The notes under the pieces: model-generated | Database searches by the model: none | Told to the model about the DNA's origin: nothing | Seen by the model: the letters and a program-made list of their open reading frames with translations, nothing else | Translations under genes and position numbers: made by a program | Shown here: piece after piece, positions 54,491 to 64,000 of the stretch | How the letters are laid out: the number at the start of each line of letters is the position of its first letter | Numbering within the stretch: position 1 is the stretch's first letter | Origin: Coturnix japonica | Taxonomy: Eukaryota > Chordata > Aves > Galliformes > Phasianidae | DNA: 64,000 nt | Direction: 5' to 3' | Assembly: GCF_001577835.2 (NCBI RefSeq) | Contig: NC_029516.1 | Location: 55,902,802-55,966,801 of the forward strand

Positions 54491-57400
54491 AATCCCAACA
54501 CAACCTCACTTGTACTTGTTGACAGGGATTGGAAGCCAAGTTACCTCAACCTCTCTTTCAACCTTCCTTCCTTACAGTTTTGTGTGGGTTATAATTATAT
54601 TTTTTTATATAATGCAGGAAGGTCTTAAATACATTAAAGCACTTTGTAGGGTGTTAGAGGCTAAGAGGAGCACCATAGTCACCAGTCTGTGTTTGCTCAA
54701 CTGCCCTGCGAGTTTTCTTTGTCTTACTCCATTCATTCGCTACGTGATTTAAGGCGCTGAAAATAAGGTATACAAAACAATCAGTTAAAATAAGACTTGT
54801 CTTGTGCCAGCTGCAGTGGGTTGAATAAGGGAATAACTATTGAAAATGCCTGGGCATTTCCAACAAAATGGAATTTTCACAGGAAAAAGACCCCAAAGCT
54901 GCACCCACACCCACACTATTCACTCAACATCAACAATTCCATAGCTCTGATTTTCAAGTAATTGAAAAGATCATCAAAATGTTCCCCACCTTAACTTCTT
55001 TTAGACTGAAATGCATGAAGAGAATATAAACTGGCTGTTAACTTCCACTGAGAAAACATTAACTCTTTCAAATTGAACTATCAAAACTCAAACCTATATC
55101 TGAAATGTTTTAATTTGAGCTACTTCTCTTTTGTGATCAGTCAGGGAAAGATCCCAAGGTTCAACCACTCTTGATTTAGAATGAAAGAGGTAAAAGGCAA
55201 ATAAGAAGAGAATGCTCTTTTCAGCCTATTTCCTCCAGTTTGGAGGATGGCAGAGCACTCTCCCTCCACCCTGTGGGTACAGGGAGCTTTCCAAAGAGCC
55301 GCTCTCAGATACGCCTCTCTCATCATTCCCCACCCCAACTGCTTTTTGCTTTGGCAAGATAACAGTTAACAGAAAGTCACTCACGTTTCCTCTGCTTGCT
55401 CTTTTCCAGCGATGTTACGGGGCATGAATGCACGCCAGGCTGCAGGCACGCTGCTGGGTGGTGTGAAGGTGCTGCACTCTTGTCCCTGTGTCCCGTGGAT
55501 GGCTGTGGCTACGGGGCTCAGCTGGGAGCAGCAGGTTGTTCCTGCTGAGCTCTGTGCTGGTCTGGACCAGAGAAGGGAAGGCTTCTCATGGCCTGGGGTG
55601 GCCCAGACCCGGCGCTTTCTGGCTGGGTCCCCACCTCCCCATGTGTGTTGGGACTAACAACACACAGTGCCTGAAAACAAGCCAGAGCCTTTGAAACCTG
55701 CTGCACGCTGGGATCTATAGACCAATAACAGGTGATTTGCAGTGCTGGGTGCAGCGTCTGCGATCAGGGAGGCGGAAAAACTGCTGTGTTATTTCTTGCT
55801 GTGTTTCCTCAAAGAAGAGAGGAACACAAGTGCAAGGGGCTGTGCCAGAAGTGCTCTATTAGATAGGGGCAGCAAGGAGAGAAGGAACAGGATTCTCACT
55901 GCTGGGAATACTGAGTGCTGCATGCAGGAGAAAGATGGCTTTACAGCCTTTCTCCTATTCTGGAGAGAAGTGCTGCTCTTCCCAAACCAGTGGCACAGCT
56001 CCCACTGACGGCTTCATCCCATTAAATAAGTGTGGTCGTGTCACTGCTAAGTACAGCATCCATAGGGAATCCTGCTCAAAGGAAATGCATGGCTACGCCT
56101 AAGTTGCAAAGTGTCCTTTAAAGCAATGTTTTCTCTCAGCCAGGCTTCTGTAGGTTCCCAGCAGCCCTGACACAAGCAGGGTACAGAGTGTCCAATGGAA
56201 CACTTCTGCTGGCTGGGAACAATAGCGAGTTTTGTAGCACAGAGCTTTCCATTCTAAAGCAGCAAGGAGTGGCCCTGCCCACTCGGCCAGCGGCTGGGAG
56301 ATGGCTCGTGCTGGTTTCTGAAACATGCTGCCTCAAGCTGAGTGACCCAAAATGAACATATAAAACCTATCAGAGCAAGCTGTACTACCCTGGTCATGCG
56401 ACCCGGCTGGCTGAGCAGCGATAGAACACAGGGCACAGGGATAAAGCTCTCCTCACAGTCTCACAGTCTCCTACCCTTTCCCCCCTCTTTGCATGCAGAG
56501 GAGAGCAGCAGAAAGCAACTCCTATTTCATGCCTTTGGCACTGAGAAGTATGAACATTATTTGATAATAATCTCATTATTGGAGACCAGATTATTACCAC
56601 TGGCAGCAGGCAGAGCAGTGGATGCCGGTCAGAGGTGCAAGAGTCAGGGGAGGCTCTGGCCCCAGCAGTGGGCTTGTTGCCTTTCCTGGCTGCCAGGCTG
56701 GCTGAGGGCAGCTGCTCTTGGGACAGTACAGGGGCACAGAGGGGCCATGGGCTCAGCATTTATCTGATAGCTACACCAGCCAGGGCTGAGAAGCACAAAG
56801 GGTACAGCTGTGCAAGTTGCTGCGGTTGTTTTTCTCTGTTCCTACAGAAAGCAGATCCCCTTCTTTCATTTAAATAATAAAAATCTGGTGGTTTGGACTT
56901 TTTTCCCCTCATTTGTCCTGTTCCATCATTTAACACTGCTGTTCACAAATAGTTTTAGCTGGGATAGCCTTTCTTCATGTCAGTGAAGATGGTAACCAGA
57001 ACAACCCTCTCTCAAATGGAAACATTACTGGGATTGAATTCATCTGTTTAAGTTTATAAGCCCTCTGAAGCCATATTTTGAAAGCTTCATGAAGACCACT
57101 GGGGAGAGAGCTCAGCCCACAGTACCATGCAGTCCCAATACTCATCTTTTCTAGAGTTGTGCCTGGAGATTCTGCTGTCTACAAAGCAAGCATAATAGAT
57201 AGATCTGCACTTAAACCAAGTCTACTCTTTGGCTGATTGTACCATGATTCCTCCCACAGGTTGTGAATTGGCAGCTGGGAAGTGCCAACCAGCCCTCAAC
57301 TTCAGTCTGTCCACATGTAAAACTAAGGGAGATCCCAAACAGGTTACAGTGGGGATGTCATAATTTTCAGCTGCCAGGAGAATTTCATGCAGCCGTAAGT

Positions 57401-57545
57401 GTCTCCGAGATCAGCATCTCAGACATTATCTCTTCGTGCTTAGCAACATCATGCAGGAGGCTCTGTGTGGCTATGCATGTGGTTAATTTGTGAGCTTTCT
57501 TTCACCCAAACTACCTACCTAGCCAACCAGGGTAGCATCTTAGGT

Positions 57546-57755
57546 AGAATCACAGAATATCCTGAGTTGGAAGGGACCCACAAGTATCATTAAGTCCAAC
57601 TTGTGGGTCCACACAGCACCACTCAAAAATCAGACATATGTCTGAGTGCTATCTAAATGCCTCTTGAAATCCAGCAGGTCAGGGTCATACCTGATGCCCT
57701 GAGGAACCTTTTCCAGTGCCCAACCACCTTGTGGTATAGAACCTGTTGCTCCCCT
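57546..57755 (-). mobile_element. CR1 LINE 3' fragment
   Basis: TAGAATCACAGAATATCCTG, AGTTGGAAGGGACCCACAAG and CCACACAGCACCACTCAAAA mark an inverted CR1 of the same kind as 48392. Confidence 0.9.
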
Positions 57756-58172
57756 GATGCAGCTCTGTGCTGATCCCATGGGTATGAAGAAGCCAGAGTA
57801 GGGTGAAGTTAAGCTGGTCTCACAAGGGTCTCACAGAAAGAAGGGATTCGTCCTTGCACTATTTACATGCCAAGAAATGATCTATCTGCTCTGCTGTGAT
57901 CACAGGTTGTGTGTTTTTGCCCTGAGTTATTGGTCACATCAGGGAGACACTGGGGTTACAGTAGCAACAAGATTTCACTTGGAACACCCAATATAAACAT
58001 GCTGCATATACAAACAGAAAATGTATTTACAGACAGAGTGAGGATATGTGTATGAGTGATAAAGGTAGTAACTCCCTGAGAACCACACCCAGTGGTGATG
58101 TGCCAAGGGTATAATCATGTTCAGCAAAGAAACTTCACTCTGAAGCTCTCTCTGTGGCACAGAATAACAAGC

Positions 58173-58390
58173 ACAGAATCACAGAATATCGCAGGGGTTG
58201 GAAGGAATCACAAGAGATCATCGTGTCCAACTCTCTGCCAAAGCAGGTACCCTATGATAGCTTGCACAGGTCTTGAATAACTCCATAGTAAACAAGTCTT
58301 GAGTGTCTCCATAGAAGGAGACTTCACAGCCCCTCTGGGCAATGTGTTCAAGTGCTCCATCACCCTGACAGTTAAATTCTTCCACATATA
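58173..58390 (-). mobile_element. CR1 LINE 3' fragment
   Basis: ACAGAATCACAGAATATCGC, GTGTCCAACTCTCTGCCAAA and ACCCTGACAGTTAAATTCTT match the inverted CR1 3' region. Confidence 0.88.
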
Positions 58391-59793
58391 TTTAGTGCGC
58401 ATTGTGATTTGGAAAGCAGACCAGCAGCCCTATGCACTGTGCAAAAGTCTCCAAGGGGAGAGGAGTAGAAGTACATAATAAAGTAAGTAAAGTAAAGGCA
58501 TATCTTGAGAAGTGTATGTACACGAGAGCATAGGAAGCAAGTGAGGGAAAGCTTTGGGGAGCCTTATCACTCTGTGGACAGTCACAGCACTGAAGTATGA
58601 AATAAGAAATGAAACAAATCCAAATCTGTGTCAGGAGATGATTTCCTAGGGCTCTCGTTGTGACTGAACTTATCAAGCTAAGCCTTCATTTCCAGAACTA
58701 TCCAAAAATCACTGAAGCCAAACACAGCCTTTTCTCTGCTTCAGGAGACTTTGGAGCAAGAACTGTCTGAGAACTACAGACGAAACAAATGCTGGAGAGG
58801 TGAAGAAGAAATACGTTACGTTAATTGTGAAAAGCATTTTCAGCAACCTCAAGGTGGGTGTTTACCTGCAAGCTGACACAGAGTATATAGGTAAGAGTTA
58901 AAATTCCAAAGATATGCCATTCGTTCTTGTAATAGCAGGGCTGTTTCATCTTCTTTAATTTCCCCTTAAACATTCTGTTCTGCACAGAATGCTTTGGTGC
59001 TCATTATTTCTGCAAAATTAACTGCCAGGTCAACTTTCAGCAGGAGCTATGGTTGAGAGATTCAGGGACGGGTAGAGCTGGAAGCAAGCAGACCTGCCTT
59101 CCCAGCACAAAGTGGAGCTTTTGTTTAGCTTTGGTGCAATAGCATGCTCAGATAAATGCATGAATTAGAGAAAATTGGCATGAAGGGACCTAGGCACAGA
59201 ACCAACAGATATGGTGGTGTCCTACAGGCCACCTCCGAGCAACCCTGCACAATAGGAGTGTTTTCACAGCATGCTTCTTGCCATAACATGTGCCTATCTG
59301 TGCCAAGAGCCACCAGCACTGTGGTCACACACTCAGCACGATGCCAGCTGAGCAGGACATGCTGCTGGCCCTGTGGAACACACCAGAGCCACTTCTGATC
59401 ACCAGCTGAAGGACAAGGCCTGTGGTACCGAGAGGCAGCTGCCACAGACCGGCCGGTGGCAGCTGTGACTCCTCCATACCTGGTGCTCTGTTGACACAAC
59501 AGGAGGACAAGGACGATGTTCATGCCCTTTTCAGCTGTCCTGCCCCATTCTGCAGCTGAGTGAGGCCTTTCTCCAGGGGAGTGCTTTGCAAGGTGCTGAC
59601 AGGGAACAGAACATGCCTGGGGCATGAGAAGGGCAGGCTGGGGGATGGAGGAAGCACCACATAGAGGTGGCCACAGCTGGAAGTGGGGGACACCCACTCT
59701 GACACCTGGCAGTGAAGCTACACAGAGTACACATGACTCTGCCTCCCCTTGGGCTGGCTCACTCCATGGAAACACAATGGCTGCACACCTCAA

Positions 59794-59968
59794 ACAGGTT
59801 GCCCAGAGATGTGGTTGATGCTCTGTCCCTGGAAATTTTCAGGGTGAGGCTGGATCAGGCCCTGGGCAACCTGATCCAGCTGTGGTGTCCCTGTTCATTG
59901 CAGGGGAGTTGGACTAGATAGCCTTCAGATGTCCCTTCCAACTCTAAGGATTCTATGATTCTATGATC
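59794..59968 (+). mobile_element. CR1 LINE 3' fragment
   Basis: It runs from ACAGGTTGCCCAGAGATGTG through GGGGAGTTGGACTAGATAGC and ends in ATTCTATGATTCTATGATCA, the intact CR1 tail. Confidence 0.93.
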
Positions 59969-60081
59969 AGCACCCAAAATCACTGGGGGCAACCACTGAG
60001 AAGCACAACAACCTGTGCAGCCCACCTCTTGCTGTGGTTTCTCTCTGATTTATTCCCTGAAGCTTTCTTTAGCAAGGATAT

Positions 60082-60203
60082 GAATGGGACCCTGGGCAGC
60101 CTGATCTGGTGGGTGGCAAATCTGCCCATGGCAGTAGGTTGGAGCTCAATGATCATTAAGGTCCCTTCCGACCTAAGCTGTTATGCGATTCTATGATTCT
60201 AGG
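60082..60203 (+). mobile_element. CR1 LINE 3' fragment
   Basis: GAATGGGACCCTGGGCAGCC, GGTCCCTTCCGACCTAAGC and the tail GCGATTCTATGATTCTAG identify a short plus-strand CR1. Confidence 0.92.
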
Positions 60204-61143
60204 ACATCATGATGAGTAACAGATAGGAGCAGCATAGCCAACGGTCTGGGGAACTGCAGCAATCTGTGGTGCCCATCAGACCAGGGCAACACCACTAGTA
60301 CTTTGGTAGCATGGCTTTTCCTGACAGATGGAGCTGTTCTGTGATAGCAAGAAAGTGGCATTACTACAGAAAGAGAAGTAAAAGCTCTTCCAGCATCATC
60401 TGAGGGCAGCGGAGACAGTGACTCCACTGAGCTTATGGGGGCTTTTCCTTAGCAGAGAACCTGTAATCCAATCTATCACCTCTCAGATAGTTAAGGGAAG
60501 GACGTTGTTGCTGAGTGATAGATGCTGGTAGTCTACACAGAGCGATTGGTTTCAGTCCATTTTTGATGGGATAGTGTCCATACCCTGTGTTAACTCAGTA
60601 TTTGCTATACCAGTAGGACCAGACTACTTTTATATGCTTCCACACAGACCTTCCAAAGAAGCATCACTGCCAGGCAGCTTGACTGCTGTAGAATCAGTTC
60701 AACATGCCAAAACAGAGCCATGGGGAAACAAGTTCCCTGTGCTGATGATACTCGGTGCCTCCCAGCACTTTCAACCCATCTTTTTAGGATCAAGAGGAGA
60801 CTAGGAGGACAGCAGCTGTCTGAGGATCCCACTGGAAGGGCTGGCCCCAGAAGCCTTTCCTCCCTCAGGCTGTAGTAGATCCTGGGATTAAATTCCCAGG
60901 TTTGACCTTCAGGGGCTCTTGGTGCTCATATCCACCACCTTTCAAGGCTGCTGTGGTCAGAGCCCTTCTCCTTCCCCACCTTGTTGTGGTAGGGAGGTTC
61001 AAAGTGTCCTGGCAGCAGGAAGCTCCTTTGCTCCACCCTCTGCCCTGCATGCTGGCTGAGTGTATCCAGGATTTGCTGAACCATTGCTGCTAGAATTGGC
61101 ATGCTGATCCTCGCAGCTGCTCAGCAGAAGCTGGACCTCTGGC

Positions 61144-61225
61144 ATGATGCTTTCCTCCCATAAGCCCTGGACGTCCTTCATCATGTTCTTCTTCATCACT
61201 GCGCTCCGATGCTCCTGTTTGGCAG
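61144..61225 (+). CDS. TMEM213: TMEM213 exon 1, signal peptide
   Basis: Two tandem ATGs open MMLSSHKPWTSFIMFFFITA and the exon ends CLA in phase 1 at donor GTATTT. Its length and phase are typical of a signal-peptide exon. A CDS start at the second ATG (61147) is equally possible. Confidence 0.75.
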
Positions 61226-64000
61226 GTATTTCTTTTCTCTTGTGCTTCACTTTCTGTACCCTTCCTTTTCCCTCACTCCTCTCTACGTCTAAAGGTATTG
61301 CCCACTGTTTGTTTTTCAGAAACAAGGTGGGCTCCCTTGTCTCATCCAAAAAGTGTAGAGAAATGGAATTGCTTAATCCTGATGAGACTTAATGTGGTTG
61401 ATCACAGCATCTTTCTGCCAGCTATTTACAAATCCACTACAAATGTGACTGAGCTGCAGGTTGCTCAGCTGAATGGCAATGAGACAGGGGACCACTGTTT
61501 CATGCCTCCACTTACTGAGGCAGGAGACCATTTGAAACATCTCCCAGGAGGGTGCATAGTCTGCTTTAGATGTGAGTAGGTACTTTTTGCAGGAAATCTT
61601 TTCAGCCCTTTTAGTTAGAGAAGCTGCCTAAAGCCTAAATGTAAATGAGACCTTTCTCATCATGATACTGCCCACATTTGTATACCAGCATCAGTGGAGA
61701 TCAACCACATGCTTAAAGATGGGCCTGATCTGACAGCCTGTCCTTTGGGCTTCCCCATCTATAAACATGAACCCTGTGCTCTGCAGCGCTTTCTTCCACA
61801 GGTCACATAGAGGTCTAAATGTTTCTTCCAGTGCTCCTGTAAGGTACTTATTAACCCAGAATATAAGTTATGGGCATAGCCAAGGTCATTCAACAAGCTC
61901 TAGCAGAACTGGGGAGGAATGAGGAGTGTTCCAACCTTGCCCAGGAGGAGGCTGACCCATGGACCCACTCCCCACTGGGCAGCAGTAGGGGAAGTTGTGG
62001 CCTTGATGACATGAAACTGAAAGTCAGCAGGTGACCCCAGGGTGGGACTTCCTGCAGGACAACCTCATTTCATTCACTGTTGCTTGGAAAATGCCGAATT
62101 CAAAACAAAGTGTTGGTCTGTTTTGTTCTCCTGAGCTGAAGTTAAACCTGAGATATTACTTTAAACTCTTTCACGTAATCAAGCTGGTACTTAATTTTGC
62201 TCCCTGTCATACTCCAAGTTGTTAGCTCAGAGTGATAGTTTGGCTGGAAATAGCCCTCTCACAGCCCCTGCTCAGTCTGTGAACCAGGAGCTCATTGGAG
62301 ACTCTGTTTGCATGCAGCAGTCCTTATTGCAGCAGCCTGTTATTCTTATGTCTCTGCAAAGCATCATTTCAGCATGGGATATTTCATCTGGCTGAACTCA
62401 AGCTGGGCTGCTTGTAGTGGCCCAGGAGGATTTATTTCTTTGACTCCCTTCCTTCTGCAGCAGGGGACAGTTTGGTGCTCATGCACAGTGACTGCAGCAG
62501 ACTATGCTTCTCCCACATGGGCATCCCTCAGCCATCCCTGCCTCCCATCCTGCAGCACTCTGAGGTCCATGCTGTGGCTGAAGGAAAATGGGTATTGGGA
62601 AGGCCTAAGAAAGCTTTGCCCTGTGACACTGTGTACAGATCTGGAGGGCTGCAGACTAGAGGCAGCACTGCAGTAAAGTGTCAGTGTGCTCTGATTCTAG
62701 GTAGAAAGCAGATTAAAGAGGCAAAATCTTCACTGAAGCCCCTCTCCCTCCTTTACCTTTATCTGCATGTTGTATTTCCCAACCTGAACTGGTTAATGAG
62801 CTCTGCTTTCCTCCTGTGCTTTCCTTCTGGCAGCAGCTGGAGCCTCCAACATTTCAACAAGCACCATGCACACAGACGAGTATGAACCGCCATGTCTTAG
62901 TAAGTCTTTGTAAATCATTACTACCGTGATAAAGCCAGGTAAGGAGACTATACAAGTTATTGGTGAGGCTATCCTGGAGAACAATTTGTCTGTTATGATC
63001 TGCTGTTATCAAGGCTTCAGTTGCACGTGAAACTCTAGGAAGCATTTCCAAGACTTCCCCAATCAGCCAGACTTGGACAACCTGAGATCCCACCAGTCCT
63101 CCTATAGTCATTCTCCATCCTAAACATGAAAAAGCCCCAAGTCCTGTACTTCCTGAATTGCAGTACATGTACCAGTAGAGATATGCTACTTCAAAGGACA
63201 ACATTTGTATAGGGGATGGGTGTCCCTCTCCCCTCTCTGAGCAATTTCTGTTTACGGGTGGGAAAGGTTGCTCTCTACAGCATAGGACGATAGTATTGCA
63301 CATTCTGAAGGCCAACGCACAAGAGTATGGTCCAGCATGGTGCACTTGAATGAGAGCAACTGAGGAACATCTGCACTTACTTTTTCTTGACAACAAGCAA
63401 GAGGACATCTGCCCTGTACCAAGAGCAGAAGGCATTTGCTTTTCACAGCAGACAAATAGATATGCATGAGCATATACATGCAGTGCATGTAGCTCTAAGG
63501 CTGTTCTGGCTACTCCAGCTCTCCTAGGGTCTGAGGTTTCATGCTCAGTTTCCATTCCAGCCCAAGGAGCTGAGGGACATGTTGGTTCCTAGGATCCTTT
63601 TGATACTCCTGCCTCAGAACCCAGCTGGCTATCATCACTGTACCCGTGTGATAGAAAACACATGGCCGATGCTAACTAGGTATTCTGAAAGATTACAGCA
63701 ATGGAGGGTGCAGTGGTAAGGGGACCAGCTCAGATGTTTGGCCAACTGGGATGACTAAGTCTTCAAAACACATAGAAGAAACTGAATATTGCCACCCTTG
63801 AGGTTAAGAGCCAGGCTTATGGGAATGATGCCCAAAGGTAAGGTGACAGGACATGGGGCAGACTGTGATGTCAGTATCTCACCTACCTTCTAGCAAAGAA
63901 AACCTGCTCTGTACTTAGCCTCCCATCAGCTCACTTCATTTCTTCTCCTCCAGAGGTGGACTTCTGCACTCAAGCAGCCGTGTGCTGTCCAGCTGGTGTG
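61144..64000 (+). CDS. TMEM213: TMEM213, partial: two exons and the start of a third
   Basis: TMEM213 is a small predicted type I membrane protein, about 107 residues in human, of unknown function. Three exons fit together in phase: 61144-61225, 62834-62899 and 63954 to the right edge. Exon 1 encodes a signal peptide with a charged start and hydrophobic FIMFFFITAL core. Exon 2 encodes a Ser/Thr-rich stretch with an NIS glycosylation sequon, ending PPCL. Exon 3 reads KVDFCTQAAVCC and PAGV, which matches the conserved CLNVDFCPQAARCC region I recall from human. The remaining transmembrane part lies beyond the window. No open frame over 60 codons reveals it as a whole; the call rests on splice phases, the conserved cysteine motif and synteny beside ATP6V0A4. 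I could not check it by search. Confidence 0.85.
62834..62899 (+). CDS. TMEM213: TMEM213 exon 2
   Basis: It encodes AGASNISTSTMHTDEYEPPC and L after a split alanine codon. The acceptor is CAGCAG, so use of 62834 or 62837 changes one alanine. The donor GTAAGT at 62900 is strong. Confidence 0.8.
63954..64000 (+). CDS. TMEM213: TMEM213 exon 3, cut by the window edge
   Basis: The acceptor CTCCTCCAG is good. The split codon gives Lys, then VDFCTQAAVCCPAGV, the cysteine-rich conserved region just before the membrane helix in mammals. Confidence 0.88.

Larger units (their letters stand above)
53736..61143. other. ATP6V0A4-TMEM213 divergent intergenic region
   Basis: This should hold both promoters and any non-coding first exons of ATP6V0A4; I cannot place them from sequence alone. 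It contains CR1 fragments at 57546, 58173, 59794 and 60082, a 22-bp repeat at 54436 and a long unexplained open frame at 59125-59793. Confidence 0.55.

Noticed and set aside
62308-62676. Hydrophobic open frame MHAAVLIAAACYSYVSA as TMEM213 signal exon
   Set aside because: It has no donor in the needed phase; the exon at 61144-61225 ends in phase 1 at a proper GT and fits exon 2.

Overview
The window is vertebrate nuclear DNA from a bird, most likely a galliform such as chicken or turkey. Genes are split into short exons with GT-AG introns. About twenty CR1 LINE fragments carry the avian 3' end built on ATTCTATGATTCTATGA-like repeats, and there are two relics of a mariner element of the kind known from galliforms (Galluhop-like). 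The proteins read out closely resemble, but are not identical to, their mammalian counterparts. Identifications rest on recalled family sequences; no database search was run.

The gene order is TRIM24 (+, last nine coding exons, stop at 12279), SVOPL (-, complete, 14 coding exons, 27357 to 15839), ATP6V0A4 (-, complete, 20 coding exons, 53438 to 34096), then TMEM213 (+, first two exons and the start of a third, 61144 to beyond the right edge). To my knowledge this is the order and relative orientation found on human 7q34, so the block is conserved synteny. TRIM24 and SVOPL converge on a ~2 kb spacer. SVOPL and ATP6V0A4 are co-oriented with ~6.5 kb between them. ATP6V0A4 and TMEM213 diverge from a ~7.7 kb spacer.

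TRIM24 contributes the C-terminal regulatory half of a chromatin reader: an HP1-box-like PxVxL, two SUMO consensus sites, an LxxLL nuclear receptor box, a PHD finger and a bromodomain. SVOPL is a 12-helix major facilitator superfamily orphan transporter. ATP6V0A4 is the a4 subunit of the V-ATPase membrane sector, with both C-terminal arginines important in this family. TMEM213 is a small predicted secretory or membrane protein. Its divergent placement next to a V-ATPase subunit of acid-secreting epithelia suggests shared regulation, which is inference.

I found no wholly new system. The best leads are: a solo LTR of ~269 bp with a 6-bp target duplication lying in CR1 sequence; a CR1 nested in a mariner relic with a 5-bp duplication and a paralogous empty site for comparison; an in-frame GC-AG intron in ATP6V0A4; assembly of TMEM213 from three tiny exons including a CAGCAG tandem acceptor; an uncertain SVOPL C-terminus; a TG tract beside the SVOPL exon 2 acceptor; and two unusually long unexplained open frames near TMEM213.
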